DNA of 64,000 nt from Chroococcus sp. FPU101 (lineage in GTDB: Bacteria > Cyanobacteriota > Cyanobacteriia > Cyanobacteriales > Microcystaceae): assembly GCF_017312365.1 (NCBI RefSeq), contig NZ_BLJI01000009.1:93093-157092 (forward strand), given 5' to 3'. Position 1 is the stretch's first letter, and every line of letters begins with the position of its first letter. This document shows, piece after piece, positions 1 to 9,993 of this stretch. Made by a program: the position numbers and the translations under genes. A model generated the notes under the pieces. It worked only from the letters and a program-made list of their open reading frames with translations, did not search any database and had not been told where the DNA came from.

Positions 1-174
1 TCCACCGACAATTAAAACCAAAATAGTAGCAACTAAAAGCAGACCTGGAAAAGGTAACCCTTTAGCTGCCATATATTGCTGTGTTGACATGGGATCTAAA
101 ACTTTATCAATTCCAGATTTGATAAAAATAGTTGAGAGTAAAATTCGAGCAAGTAAAGGAATAAACTTTTCCAT
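1..174 (-). CDS. DoxX family membrane protein (partial, 3' part outside window)
   Basis: The first 58 codons of a gene on the minus strand are present, starting at the ATG at 174-172; the rest lies beyond the window edge. The protein opens with a hydrophobic helix and an Ile-Lys-Ser-Gly-Ile-Asp-Lys stretch, followed by a second hydrophobic segment. This is the usual start of DoxX/SURF4-like small four-helix membrane proteins. The start lies only five bases after the trpA stop, so the two are probably co-transcribed. The family's role in cyanobacteria is poorly defined (redox or membrane-quality functions have been proposed), so I give none. Confidence 0.7.
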   Translation of the reverse strand, partial: MEKFIPLLARILLSTIFIKSGIDKVLDPMSTQQYMAAKGLPFPGLLLVATILVLIVGG

Positions 175-179
175 AATAA

Positions 180-974
180 TTAGACGATCGCTTGTTGAAT
201 ACTATGACAGAATTCCCTTACTGATTGTAATCCCTCTTCGGGTGTTCCTTCGGCGAGTTTTTTGACGATGGCACTACCAACAATTACGCCATTTGCCCCC
301 CATTGCTTGACTTGTAAGGCTTGTTCGGGTGAAGAAATGCCAAAACCGACCCCAATCGGTTTATCAGTGACACTACGGATTAAAGAGATTAATTCTTCAA
401 CACGGGTAGCTACTTGAGTACGCATTCCCGTCACACCCGTCACACTAACGAGGTAGATAAAACCTTGAGACTGTTGTGCGATCACTTTGATTCGTTCTTT
501 AGAGCTTGTCGGAGCGATCAATAAAATTACCTCAATCCCCCGTTCAATAGCAGCATTTAGTAGGGTGTGAGCCTCTTCTAAGGGCAAATCAGGAACAACC
601 AAACCTTTAACCCCTGCGGCGGCAATTAGATCCAAAAAAGACTCAACACCTCGGTAAAAGATCGGATTATAGTAATTAAAGAGAACGATCGGGGCTGTTA
701 TTTCTGAGCTAGTCGTTCTGACGATTTCTAAAACATCCTCTAGCTTGACTCCTTTTTGTAAAGCGCGAGTTGCTGCCGCTTGAATTACGGGCCCATCTGC
801 GAGAGGATCAGAATATGGAACACCTAACTCGATTAAATCTGCACCCCCAACATTAAGAACTTTTAATGCTTTGGCGGTTGTTTCTAAGTCAGGATCTCCA
901 GCAGTCAGAAAAGGAATAAAAGCACATTTATTTTGATGGCGCAACGATTGAAAACAAGCAGAAATAGAAGTCAT
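180..974 (-). CDS. trpA: Tryptophan synthase alpha subunit
   Basis: Cytoplasmic alpha subunit of tryptophan synthase, which cleaves indole-3-glycerol phosphate to indole and glyceraldehyde 3-phosphate and passes indole to TrpB. The 264-residue length is normal. The catalytic Glu49 and Asp60 fall at exactly the classical Salmonella positions ([15 protein letters not shown]), and the phosphate-binding loop GFGISSPEQ is near residue 213. It is not next to trpB or other trp genes, which is usual in cyanobacteria. The ATG at 974 fits the conserved N-terminus. The doxX-like gene follows after five bases. Confidence 0.97.
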   Translation of the reverse strand: MTSISACFQSLRHQNKCAFIPFLTAGDPDLETTAKALKVLNVGGADLIELGVPYSDPLADGPVIQAAATRALQKGVKLEDVLEIVRTTSSEITAPIVLFNYYNPIFYRGVESFLDLIAAAGVKGLVVPDLPLEEAHTLLNAAIERGIEVILLIAPTSSKERIKVIAQQSQGFIYLVSVTGVTGMRTQVATRVEELISLIRSVTDKPIGVGFGISSPEQALQVKQWGANGVIVGSAIVKKLAEGTPEEGLQSVREFCHSIQQAIV

Positions 975-1062
975 TATTGAGTCAAGACTAGGTTTTAAAA
1001 GTGAAGTTTTGTTTTTTTAGCTTTTTGCTAACTTTCTATTATATCAGTGTGGTGCATTTTAT

Positions 1063-1692
1063 ATGATTAGCTATCTCAAAGGTCAGGTGATTGATGTTGT
1101 CAAGAATGCGAATAATCGGCTGATTTTAATTTTAGAAGTTAATCAGATGGGTTATGAAATTCAAATTCCGTCGCGTCTAGCTAGACAATTTTCTGAAAAT
1201 AAAAGCGAAATTGAATCTATTTTTACTCATTTTCAAATTCGAGAAGATCAAGCCATCTTATACGGTTTTGCCAGTGCAGCAGAACGCGATCTCTTTCGTC
1301 AATTAATCGCTGTATCAGGAATAGGAACCCAATTAGCTATTGCTTTAGTTGATACACTGGGGATTGAAGAATTAGTGCAAGCAATTGTGACTGGAAATAT
1401 TAAAACTCTTTCTAAAACCCCAGGAGTCGGGGCAAAAACAGCCGAACGAATTGCTTTGGAATTAAAAACTAAACTTTCTGGAGGGCGCAAAAGTAGCGGC
1501 GTTTCTACAACTTTATCGACGGCTATTCCTTCTCGTGAGATTATCGATGATGTGGAGATGACTTTACTCGCTTTGGGTTATACTCAAGAGGAAATTAATC
1601 AAGCTTTATCCGCACTGAGTCAGGATCAATTATTGCTAAAAAATACTCATGTAGAGGAATGGATTAAAAGTGCGATCGCATGGTTAAGTTAG
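1063..1692 (+). CDS. ruvA: Holliday junction branch migration protein RuvA
   Basis: RuvA tetramers bind four-way DNA junctions and load the RuvB motor for branch migration in recombinational repair. The 209-residue protein has the N-terminal OB-fold region, two helix-hairpin-helix segments (around GIGTQLA near residue 87 and TPGVGAKTAERIALELK near residue 118), and a C-terminal RuvB-contacting three-helix domain after a Ser/Gly/Thr-rich linker. It is divergent from trpA across an 88-base spacer. Its last four bases overlap the 3' end of the convergent Uma2 gene. ruvB and ruvC are not nearby. Confidence 0.96.
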   Translation: MISYLKGQVIDVVKNANNRLILILEVNQMGYEIQIPSRLARQFSENKSEIESIFTHFQIREDQAILYGFASAAERDLFRQLIAVSGIGTQLAIALVDTLGIEELVQAIVTGNIKTLSKTPGVGAKTAERIALELKTKLSGGRKSSGVSTTLSTAIPSREIIDDVEMTLLALGYTQEEINQALSALSQDQLLLKNTHVEEWIKSAIAWLS

Positions 1693-2288
1693 CTTTCATC
1701 TCCTAATAATACATCTTCATAGATGCTAGATAGAGAACAAGAATAATCAATACTGGTAAATTTGATTTCTATTTCTTCTGGAGTAAGATTGGTTTCATCA
1801 AGATTATATGACGTTAATTCCCATTTATGATTATGATTAAGTCGATAGCAGTCCAAACTCATTTTATTGGCATTAATCAAAACATATTCTTTTAAGGTAC
1901 TACTTTGACGATAGTGTTTAAACTTATCACCTCGATCAAATGCTTCTGTACTTGGGGAAAGAACTTCGATAATGAAACAAGGATAATTAACTACTTTACG
2001 GGCTTTTTGATCTCTCGGATCGCAAGTGACCATAACATCAGGATAATGAAACGGGCCTTTTTCAGATATGCTTACCTTTGCATCTGACATAAAAACTCTG
2101 CATCCTTTTCCGCGAAAATAGTTTTTTAATAATGATGCTAAGTTTAAGGCTATTTCATTATGAGGAAGTGTTCCACCTACCATGTCGTAAATTTCCCCAT
2201 CAATGTAGCCATATTTAAGGGGTTGTTGTTCCTCCCAGTCTAAATATTCTTCGGGAGTCATATAGGTGATTTTAGGATCAGCCACCAT
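1689..2288 (-). CDS. Uma2 family endonuclease-like protein (DUF820)
   Basis: Member of the Uma2/DUF820 family of PD-(D/E)XK-fold putative restriction-like nucleases, which is greatly expanded in cyanobacteria; the biological role is not established. The 199-residue protein is full length. The fold signature is visible: YPDVMV near residue 95, then IIEVLSPST followed by DRGDKFKHYRQ, giving the acidic and Lys/Arg residues expected at the active site. The ATG at 2288 gives the normal N-terminus (YMTPEEYLDWEEQQ). It is convergent with ruvA, with a four-base overlap. A second, broken family member lies at 59981-60624. Confidence 0.85.
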   Translation of the reverse strand: MVADPKITYMTPEEYLDWEEQQPLKYGYIDGEIYDMVGGTLPHNEIALNLASLLKNYFRGKGCRVFMSDAKVSISEKGPFHYPDVMVTCDPRDQKARKVVNYPCFIIEVLSPSTEAFDRGDKFKHYRQSSTLKEYVLINANKMSLDCYRLNHNHKWELTSYNLDETNLTPEEIEIKFTSIDYSCSLSSIYEDVLLGDES

Positions 2289-2436
2289 CTTTTTAAAATC
2301 CGAACGTTTGTATTGATTTTACTATTGTAATTCTAGTTAATGTCGTTGTGGCCAACGTTTGATGGACTTGTTGTTAATTTATCTGTTTGATAGGGAATAC
2401 TAATTCTGAAGAGTTAATCTGTGCTAAACGTGACTT

Positions 2437-4425
2437 ATGATGACAGAAGAAGAAATCCTTCAGACGGTAGAACAACAATGTCAGGAAATGGGAATTTATT
2501 TTCAAGTTTTTTTACAAGTTCCTTATTTGTATATTTATATCAATCGTGAAACCGACTATCCTGTTGATTATCCGCAACTAACAGACAAGATTTTTAAGAC
2601 GATCGCAAAACTACCTCTTTCAGATATACAAGGCATTTCTCTTCATAGTCGCATTTTAGGTATTGTTGAACCTGACTGGGAAACTTATTTAGAATTACCT
2701 ACACTCACGACAGATACAGATGAAGTCATCCAAGAGAGCATCACAGCACCAGAAAATAATTATATTGAATTAGAACAAAAATCATTATCCCCAGAAAACG
2801 AGCGATTACCCGAAATAGTTATAGAAAAAATTCAAGAAACAAACTTAAATGAGTCCTCACCCGAAATAGCTGTAGAAGAAACCCCAGAAACAATCTTAAA
2901 TGAATCATCGCCAGAATTAGAAAAAACTTTAGCTACAGAAGTCGTCGAAGAACCTACCGCTAAACCCTTTGAATTATCAAAATACTGCTTTACCCGTAAC
3001 CGATCGCTCTTAACGGCAACATTACCGCATCCTCCCACCAATATAGCCAAAATGGTTGACTTTTTTCACGTTTTACCCAATAAACAGATCGTTGTTTCAT
3101 TCTTAGAAGAGATTTTTAACACAGGTCAAACATCGAATACACAAAATCATCCCGAAAGTATACAACAATGGGTTAAAGAAATTTTGGCACTAGACGCAGA
3201 GAAAAAGCGAAAAGCTTCGATCTGGTTTAGTCGTTATTGTCTTAATCCAAACGCAACAATGGAACAAGTGCAAGCCGTTTTAGCAATTATTGCAGAACAA
3301 ACCCCTGCAACAACCGAAAAAACGCCAAACCAACCCAGAGAAAAGACAGAACCCTCTTTATTAACCCCATCTAAAGCTAAACCGCCACTACCTGCCGAAA
3401 AATCACCTAATCAAACAACTGACTCAAATTCTCGTTCTAAAACAGTTTCTAAACGTAAAAAAATACCCACTTGGCAATTTTCATCACTCCATTTAGCGAT
3501 CGCATGGATTATTGTTACAGTATTCGCCATCATGATCAATTTTCGGACGATGAGTGCAGCCTTAGAAACGTCTCCTTTGTGTACAAATTCCCCTGCATCG
3601 GATGAATGCGAACTTGCCGTACAAATAGTGGGCGCACCTGCCATTGAATTAGCCACTAAAAGCCATTCTGGAGAACCTTCAGAACGAACCAAAGCCGCAG
3701 CCGAATATGAAGGCGTGACAGCCGATGTCTATACCATTCCTTATGGTCTTTCAGAGTCGGCGGATCGTACTTGTGCGTTTTATGGAACTATTAAAGCGGG
3801 CATGACGTTTAAAGAAGTGGCAAAAATGATGCCCAAACCGATCTCAACAGCAGGCAAAATTATTTTACCTGGGGTTTATTTTGTTGATGTTCAGCAAAAC
3901 AACTTTAAAGGGGGTTCAGAAGCCATTAGAACAGCTTGCGTTTTTCGTTATCAAGAAACAAAACAAAACGTAAACGTTGATACTTTAGCAATTGAAGTAA
4001 TTCCGACACAATGGCCAAAAGAAAGCTATGAAGCAACATCTCAACCCGTCGCTATTCAAAAAGCATCAGGTTTATTTAGTACGCTAAGTGTTTTGGGAAC
4101 AGGAACATTATTTACAGCTATTGGTATGTTTGTCGCTATTCTCTTAGGTTTAGGAATTCGTGCTAATAGCTTAGACACGATTTTTAAAGCATCTTTCTTT
4201 TTAGGCATCATTGAAACACTTTTATCTTTTCTTCCGATTTTCTTTATCGCTAAAATTGCCTTAGAAACCCTAGCTTTAGGTTTAACTTCTGCTATCGTCA
4301 AGGATTTTAAGGTTGAGTGGAGTTCTGGTTATCCCGTTGTCGCGGCAGGTGCGATCGTTATTATGGGTCTTAGAACATTGCTCAATTGGATCGTTTTTAG
4401 TTTATTACTGGCTTCGGTGAGTTAG
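2437..4425 (+). CDS. Multi-pass membrane protein of unknown function
   Basis: I do not recognise a named family. The 662-residue protein has four visible parts. Residues 1-90 are a compact domain rich in Tyr and Ile. An acidic linker at about 90-180 contains a tandem repeat in which PEI.VE and LNESSPE recur. A soluble helical stretch (about 180-290) leads through a Lys/Pro-rich linker to a membrane helix at about 349-368. A presumed extracytoplasmic region carries four Cys residues (382, 391, 446, 501), possibly two disulfides. Three further hydrophobic segments lie at about 552-573, 583-608 and 632-660. Two ATGs (2437, 2440) are in frame and no strong ribosome site is visible. It precedes the exported-protein block and may belong to it. 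Confidence 0.75.
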   Translation: MMTEEEILQTVEQQCQEMGIYFQVFLQVPYLYIYINRETDYPVDYPQLTDKIFKTIAKLPLSDIQGISLHSRILGIVEPDWETYLELPTLTTDTDEVIQESITAPENNYIELEQKSLSPENERLPEIVIEKIQETNLNESSPEIAVEETPETILNESSPELEKTLATEVVEEPTAKPFELSKYCFTRNRSLLTATLPHPPTNIAKMVDFFHVLPNKQIVVSFLEEIFNTGQTSNTQNHPESIQQWVKEILALDAEKKRKASIWFSRYCLNPNATMEQVQAVLAIIAEQTPATTEKTPNQPREKTEPSLLTPSKAKPPLPAEKSPNQTTDSNSRSKTVSKRKKIPTWQFSSLHLAIAWIIVTVFAIMINFRTMSAALETSPLCTNSPASDECELAVQIVGAPAIELATKSHSGEPSERTKAAAEYEGVTADVYTIPYGLSESADRTCAFYGTIKAGMTFKEVAKMMPKPISTAGKIILPGVYFVDVQQNNFKGGSEAIRTACVFRYQETKQNVNVDTLAIEVIPTQWPKESYEATSQPVAIQKASGLFSTLSVLGTGTLFTAIGMFVAILLGLGIRANSLDTIFKASFFLGIIETLLSFLPIFFIAKIALETLALGLTSAIVKDFKVEWSSGYPVVAAGAIVIMGLRTLLNWIVFSLLLASVS

Positions 4426-4608
4426 TCTTGAGCAAAGAAACTGCTTAAAAATACATGAATTTATTGACTTTTTTCAAAAAAATTAATAAATTTTATTAAA
4501 ATCAGATTTTTTTTGATGTTAGGATTTTAGAATCATCGCTAAATTAAATGTTTCCAAGGCTCTAAAAAAAAATTAAACATTTGATGTTGTAGAAAAAGGA
4601 CTTTATTT

Positions 4609-5118
4609 ATGACTACCCCAGAAACGTTACCCTTAAGTCAAGAATGCTTGAAAGGACTTGCAGAGAAGATCGCTCTATTTTTTGCGCCACATCAAGATGA
4701 AATTCCATCTGCAGAAAAATATCGAAGAATATCACCTGTAATTGCTGAAAATCTTCAAATTGAAATAAATGTTGTAGACAAATCAAATTCGTCATCTCAA
4801 AAGACACCCAGTGTAAATGAGAAATGTCTGACTGAAATAACAGAACAGATGAATGAATTTTTAGATAAACATTCGATTCCACAAGACACGATCGCAGCTT
4901 TTCCCAGTCAGCAATGTCTTAACGAATTAGCAGATCTTATGTCTGATTTTTTTATTCACAATCAGATCCCACCCGAAATAGTCGATACCCTTGAAGTTGA
5001 GATCAAATATCAATCTGCAACTGATCAAGAAATTATGGCTTTGACTATGGGTTGTGTTCCAGGTGGGCCACCTCATGCGCCTTGTCTGCACCTCAAAAAT
5101 GGGGTATCAAATAATTAA
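4609..5118 (+). CDS. Small protein with three Cys-containing internal repeats and a Cys-loop tail
   Basis: 169 residues, unrecognised. An AAAGGA ribosome site eight bases upstream supports the ATG. A motif of the form C-L-x-x-[LI]-[AT]-[ED]-x-[MI]-x-x-F-[FL] occurs three times, with Cys13, Cys73 and Cys103 in the same position of each copy. The C-terminus differs from the rest: Gly148-Cys149, a Gly/Pro-rich turn, Cys159, then a short polar tail. There is no signal peptide or membrane helix. The gene starts a tight run with the haemagglutinin-type and CHAT genes (13-base gap, then a 4-base overlap), so joint expression is likely. A helical leader plus a short Cys-bounded tail resembles a peptide precursor, but that is speculation. 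Confidence 0.75.
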   Translation: MTTPETLPLSQECLKGLAEKIALFFAPHQDEIPSAEKYRRISPVIAENLQIEINVVDKSNSSSQKTPSVNEKCLTEITEQMNEFLDKHSIPQDTIAAFPSQQCLNELADLMSDFFIHNQIPPEIVDTLEVEIKYQSATDQEIMALTMGCVPGGPPHAPCLHLKNGVSNN

Positions 5119-5131
5119 ACACGATAAAATA

Positions 5132-7324
5132 ATGTTTGCTCAAATCTCTACACAGTATCTATTTGATTGGGCTTCTTGCATTTCGCGTCATTTAGGGTTA
5201 GTTAGCTTAATTTTGGCGGCAAATTTACTGTTTCTTGACAGTGCTGAGGCTCAATCAAATCAAATTCAAAGCGATCAGACTTTGGGTGTAGAAAGCTCAG
5301 TTATTAAACCCAATGTTGACATAAATGGTCTTAGCAGTGATGTGATCGAAGGGGGGGCAAGTCGAGGCGAAAACTTATTTCACAGTTTTACAGAATTTAA
5401 CGTTGGTGAAGGAAATAGAGTTTATTTTAATAACCCTTCCCAAATTCAACGTATTTTTAGCCGAGTGACAGGTGGTCATCAGTCGAGCATTTTGGGTACA
5501 TTAGGCGTGTTAGGAAATGCCGATTTATTTTTGCTTAATCCGAGTGGGATTATTTTTGGCCCTAATGCAGCTTTAGACCTCAAAGGATCATTTATCGCCA
5601 CTACTGCTAGCGATCTCATTTTCTCCGATGGAACACAGTTTAGTGCGGTCAACACTGAAACTTCTCCTTTACTTACGGTTAGTATTCCAGTGGGTTTACA
5701 GTTTAGGAATACACCTAGTGCGATCGTCAATCAATCTCAGACGTTGTATGACACAGAAAAAGGCTTTATAGACATTGGAGGTCTTCGAGTACAGCCTTTG
5801 AAAACCCTAGCCCTCATTGGCGGTGATGTCATACTCAAAGGGGGATTTCTAAATGCTGATGGAGGTAGAGTTGAAGTTGGTAGTGTAGCAGAATCAGGTC
5901 AAGTGAGCATTAAACCGATCGCTAAAGGTTGGATGTTAAGCTATGATGGTGTACAAAATTTTGGCGATATCCGTTTACAGCAGGATGTATTCCAATTAGA
6001 GCCAGTTTTCCAGATTTACTCTCAAATTAATGCTAATGGAAGTAATAGAGTACAGGAAGGTGGAGATATCCAGCTACAGGGTCGCCATATTATTTTAGCT
6101 GATGGTTCCAGAATTTTTGCGGCGGCGAATGCACAGAACAAGCCTGGCGGAACCTTGACTGTAAATGCTTCAGAATCAGTTGAGATTGTAGGAAATTTAT
6201 TATTAGGTCTTCCTGCCATTTTATCAACATCGATTATCAATGAAGGAAATGGCGGAAATCTAGAGATCAACACAAAACAAGTTATCTTGCGGGATCTGGC
6301 TTTTATTACATCACAATCTATTCCTGAGACAACGGGAAAAGTAGGTAATGTGACTATCAATGCGTCTGAGTCCGTAAATGTCAGCAACAAGAGTGAAATT
6401 TCAACTTTAGCTCAAGGTGCTGGAGATGCTGGAATTTTGCAAATTAATACCCGACAGTTAACGATTAAGGAGCAAGGACAAATTAGTGCTGCGACTTTTG
6501 CTCAGGGAAACGGTGGTCGTATTGTGGTGAATGCTGAAAAAGTTAACATTCATGATGGAGGGAGTATTTTTGTTAACAGTCAAGGTACAGGTCAAGCAGG
6601 TAACATAAACATCAATGCGTCCTCAATTGGTTTGTCTAACTTTGGCTCATTGAATGCAGAAACACAAGCAGGGGAAGGCAATATCACACTTAATATTCAA
6701 GATGAAACGATTATACGCAATAACAGCAAAATTACCACAAATTCAACAGGGAACGAGAGCGGAGGTAATATCATTATTAATACAGGGGTTTTAGCTGCCT
6801 TTGAGAATAGCGATATTACAGCGAATTCAGTAAACGCCACAGGTGGACAAGTCATCATCAACACTCAAGGAATTTTTCAGATTCTTAATAGTGACATCAC
6901 TGCTACATCGGCTCTTGGGCCAGAATTTAACGGTATTATCGAACTCAATACGCCAGAAATTGATCCCAGTCGCGGTCTAGTATCATTTCCCGAAACCGTA
7001 ATCGATCCAACGGCTCTAGTTGTTCAAAATCCCTGTAAAAAAGACAAAGCTAACGGATTTACTATAGCTGGACGCGGGGGTTTACCGCCTAATATTAATG
7101 ATGACTTTAATCGGGATGCTGTTCAAGTCGATTTAGTTGAACCCGTTTCTCCACAAAATCGCCCTAAAAAGTCAGAACAAACTCTTACACTACCTCAACC
7201 GATTAAACCGGTTCAGGGATGGATTTTTAATAATAAAGGTGAAGTGGTGCTGACCGCTTATAATCCTATAGTAACCGAGCCACAACGAGACAAAGAAAAA
7301 TCGGTTAGCTGCCCTGCTCTATGA
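5132..7324 (+). CDS. Filamentous haemagglutinin N-terminal domain protein (TpsA-like exoprotein)
   Basis: About 730 residues from the ATG at 5132, chosen because it follows the upstream stop and gives a clean signal peptide ending SAEA-Q. Longer in-frame starts would overlap the preceding gene. After the signal comes a TPS secretion domain with the typical SRVTGG and LLNPSGIIFGP signatures (compare NPNGI of FHA). A right-handed beta-helix of imperfect 20-25-residue repeats rich in Gly, Asn and Ile follows. The conserved cyanobacterial tail has GRGGLPPN and GWIFNNKGEVVL. Such proteins normally cross the outer membrane through a TpsB pore, and none is encoded in this window. The stop overlaps the CHAT gene start (ATGA), which indicates translational coupling. 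A paralogue lies at 13208-16072. Confidence 0.9.
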   Translation: MFAQISTQYLFDWASCISRHLGLVSLILAANLLFLDSAEAQSNQIQSDQTLGVESSVIKPNVDINGLSSDVIEGGASRGENLFHSFTEFNVGEGNRVYFNNPSQIQRIFSRVTGGHQSSILGTLGVLGNADLFLLNPSGIIFGPNAALDLKGSFIATTASDLIFSDGTQFSAVNTETSPLLTVSIPVGLQFRNTPSAIVNQSQTLYDTEKGFIDIGGLRVQPLKTLALIGGDVILKGGFLNADGGRVEVGSVAESGQVSIKPIAKGWMLSYDGVQNFGDIRLQQDVFQLEPVFQIYSQINANGSNRVQEGGDIQLQGRHIILADGSRIFAAANAQNKPGGTLTVNASESVEIVGNLLLGLPAILSTSIINEGNGGNLEINTKQVILRDLAFITSQSIPETTGKVGNVTINASESVNVSNKSEISTLAQGAGDAGILQINTRQLTIKEQGQISAATFAQGNGGRIVVNAEKVNIHDGGSIFVNSQGTGQAGNININASSIGLSNFGSLNAETQAGEGNITLNIQDETIIRNNSKITTNSTGNESGGNIIINTGVLAAFENSDITANSVNATGGQVIINTQGIFQILNSDITATSALGPEFNGIIELNTPEIDPSRGLVSFPETVIDPTALVVQNPCKKDKANGFTIAGRGGLPPNINDDFNRDAVQVDLVEPVSPQNRPKKSEQTLTLPQPIKPVQGWIFNNKGEVVLTAYNPIVTEPQRDKEKSVSCPAL

Positions 7325-9990
7325 AAATACTGAGACGATTAAAACGGCTTTTTCGATGGTCATCTTTGAGTTTGGCTATTTTATTATTTTTTCTATCTGT
7401 GAAAATTACGCTGTCGTTTCCATTAGTCGAACAAGGCAAAAAACTTTATCAATCCCAACAATATCAAGAAGCGGCTCAGATTTGGCAGAAAGCGGCTGAT
7501 GATTTTGCGAGTCAAGGTGATGCTCTTAATCAAGCGATGGCATTAAGTAATCTCGCTTTGAGTGAGCAACAACTAGGAAAATGGAATCAAGCCACGTCAA
7601 ATCTTAATTTAAGTCTAAATCTTCTAGAATCTCTGAAAAATACTTCTGAAAAACAGCAAATTCTTGCATCAACTTTAGACATTCAAGGACAATTGCAACT
7701 TGCGATCGGACAACCTACACTAGCCCTCGAAACTTGGATTAAAGCAGCAAATGTTTATCGAGAAATAGGCGCACGCAATCATCTTACTCGAAATCAAATT
7801 AATCAAGCCCAAGCGATGCAAGATTTGGGGCTATATCCGAGAGCCTGTGACACCTTGTTGACCACTCTAGAAATAGAACATCAAAGCTGTACTATCTCAG
7901 AACAACAACTGCAACAATTTACAAAGGCTACACCCATCGAAATTTTAGGGTTACGGAGTCTGGGTAATGTTCTGCGAGTCCTTGGGCAAACTGAACAATC
8001 TCAAGAAGTCTTAGTCATCAGTGGACAATTAGCCCGACAAATTGGAGATACGCAAAATCTGACGGCTATTTATCTGAGTTTGGGCAACACAGCAAGGGCT
8101 ATGGGTGAACGTAAAAAAGAGCAAGAAATATCATTAAATGAGCCTGTAGAGTGCTTAGAAAAGAGTTCAGACCATTTTTTATCAAAAGCAGCAGTTTGCT
8201 ACCGTCAAGCCGCATCTTTCCCAACAACTCAACTTCAGGCTCAACTTAATTTACTGAGTTTGTCGGCCCTCATTCAACCGTCTGAAGTACCGATCTTAAT
8301 TTCAGATATTAGAGCAAATCTGACCACTTTACCACCGAGTCAAACATCGATTACGGCTCATCTTAAACTTGCACAAAATCTGATCTGTCTTCAATCTAAA
8401 GATTCTCTCTCACAACCGAAATCGCCTATATTGCAACAATGTCCATCGATTCAACCCGTTTCTACCAATACGACATCGTGGTTAGAGATCGAACAAATTG
8501 TCAGATATGCCTATCAACAAGCACAATTGCTCGAAAATCAGCGAGGAGAAGCAAATGCACTGGGTTATTTAGGAGAAATCGCACAACAACAAGGAAATCT
8601 AACCCAAGCTCAACAGTTAACTATACAAGCTTTGCAGTTACTTTCTGCGATGAATAGTCCCCATCTGACTTATCTTTGGCAATGGCAACTAGGACATTTG
8701 TATCAAATTCAAGGCGAGACTCAGAAAGCAATTAAATCATATACCCTAGCCTTTGAAAACCTGCAATCGCTACGTTCAGATTTAGTGGCAACAAATCGAG
8801 ATATTCAGTTTACCTTTAGAGATAGTGTAGAACCCGTTTATCGAGAGTTAGTTAGTTTGCTTCTGCAAGATCAAACCCCCAGTCAGGAAAATCTTAATTT
8901 TGCTCGTAATGTCATTGAAGCTTTACAAATTGCTGAACTGAATAACTTTTTTCAAGAAGCGTGTTTAGATGCAAAACCGCAATCAATTGAACAACTCGAT
9001 CCAAATGCAGCGATTATCTATCCGATTATCTTACCGAATCGTCTTGCGGTGATTGTATCTGTTGCTAATCAACCGTTGCACTATTACACCACGACATTTA
9101 AAGAAACTGATGACATAGAAAATACCTATAATGACTTATTGGCCAACTTGAACCCATTTATTTCAAGTCCAGAACCATTACGATCGCATCAACAGTTTTA
9201 TGATTGGTTAATCCGTCCTATTCGCTCAGAACTAGAACAAAGCGGAATCAAAACTTTAGTCTTTGTGCTAGATGGACTGTTGCGTAACATACCGATGGCC
9301 GCCCTGCACGATGGTCAACAGTATCTCATTGAGCAGTATAATGTTGTTCTAGCCCCTGGGTTACAATTGATTAATCCACGTTCATTTAACCGCAAAGATT
9401 TAAGAACACTCGTGGGTGGCTTAGCCGAAGCCCGTCAAGGGTTTTCGCCTTTGCCTGGGGTTAAAAAAGAAGTACAAGACATTGCCCGAATTGTTCCGAC
9501 TGCCGTATTTTTGGATGGAGAGTTTACAAGCGATCGCATTAAATCTGAAATCGCCTCGACGACTTTCCCTGTAGTGCATTTAGCCACTCATGGTCAGTTT
9601 TCTTCTCAAGCTGATCAGACTTTTTTATTAACTTGGGATCAGCGCGTCAACGTCAAAGACATTAATCAATTACTTACTGAACGTGAACAAGATCCGATTG
9701 AACTATTAGTGTTAAGTGCCTGTCAGACAGCCGCAGGGGATCAACGCTCGGCTTTAGGAATTGCAGGATTTGCTGTACGATCTGGCGCACGTAGTACCGT
9801 AGCAACCCTTTGGTCGGTGCAAGATCAATCGACTGCTAGTTTAATTACTCGTTTCTATTTCGTTCTTAATCAACCCCAGATGACAAAAGCGGAAGCACTA
9901 CGCCAAGCACAATTGACTTTATTGCGATCGTCTCAGTATCAACATCCTTATTATTGGGCCCCTTTTGTTCTGGTCGGCAATTGGTTATAA
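7321..9990 (+). CDS. Exported TPR-CHAT domain protein (caspase-like)
   Basis: 889 residues. A basic N-terminus and a hydrophobic segment (about 13-33) indicate export or membrane anchoring. Helical tetratricopeptide-like repeats fill much of residues 35-500. The C-terminal CHAT domain, a caspase-fold cysteine peptidase family, keeps its probable catalytic pair: His757 in HLATHGQ and Cys801 in LSACQTAAG. It ends with the conserved AEALRQAQL and YYWAPFVLVG motifs. CHAT proteins are known elsewhere as separase-like or CRISPR-associated proteases. The stand-alone TPR-CHAT proteins common in cyanobacteria have no settled role. Coupling to the haemagglutinin-type gene suggests it processes or partners that exoprotein (inference). 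Confidence 0.9.
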   Translation: MKILRRLKRLFRWSSLSLAILLFFLSVKITLSFPLVEQGKKLYQSQQYQEAAQIWQKAADDFASQGDALNQAMALSNLALSEQQLGKWNQATSNLNLSLNLLESLKNTSEKQQILASTLDIQGQLQLAIGQPTLALETWIKAANVYREIGARNHLTRNQINQAQAMQDLGLYPRACDTLLTTLEIEHQSCTISEQQLQQFTKATPIEILGLRSLGNVLRVLGQTEQSQEVLVISGQLARQIGDTQNLTAIYLSLGNTARAMGERKKEQEISLNEPVECLEKSSDHFLSKAAVCYRQAASFPTTQLQAQLNLLSLSALIQPSEVPILISDIRANLTTLPPSQTSITAHLKLAQNLICLQSKDSLSQPKSPILQQCPSIQPVSTNTTSWLEIEQIVRYAYQQAQLLENQRGEANALGYLGEIAQQQGNLTQAQQLTIQALQLLSAMNSPHLTYLWQWQLGHLYQIQGETQKAIKSYTLAFENLQSLRSDLVATNRDIQFTFRDSVEPVYRELVSLLLQDQTPSQENLNFARNVIEALQIAELNNFFQEACLDAKPQSIEQLDPNAAIIYPIILPNRLAVIVSVANQPLHYYTTTFKETDDIENTYNDLLANLNPFISSPEPLRSHQQFYDWLIRPIRSELEQSGIKTLVFVLDGLLRNIPMAALHDGQQYLIEQYNVVLAPGLQLINPRSFNRKDLRTLVGGLAEARQGFSPLPGVKKEVQDIARIVPTAVFLDGEFTSDRIKSEIASTTFPVVHLATHGQFSSQADQTFLLTWDQRVNVKDINQLLTEREQDPIELLVLSACQTAAGDQRSALGIAGFAVRSGARSTVATLWSVQDQSTASLITRFYFVLNQPQMTKAEALRQAQLTLLRSSQYQHPYYWAPFVLVGNWL

Positions 9991-9993
9991 CTC

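Noticed and set aside
4609..5118. Calling the three-repeat protein a RiPP precursor outright
   Set aside because: No modifying enzyme (LanM, YcaO, radical SAM) is encoded nearby and no standard leader motif or Gly-Gly cleavage site is convincing, so it stays a hypothesis.
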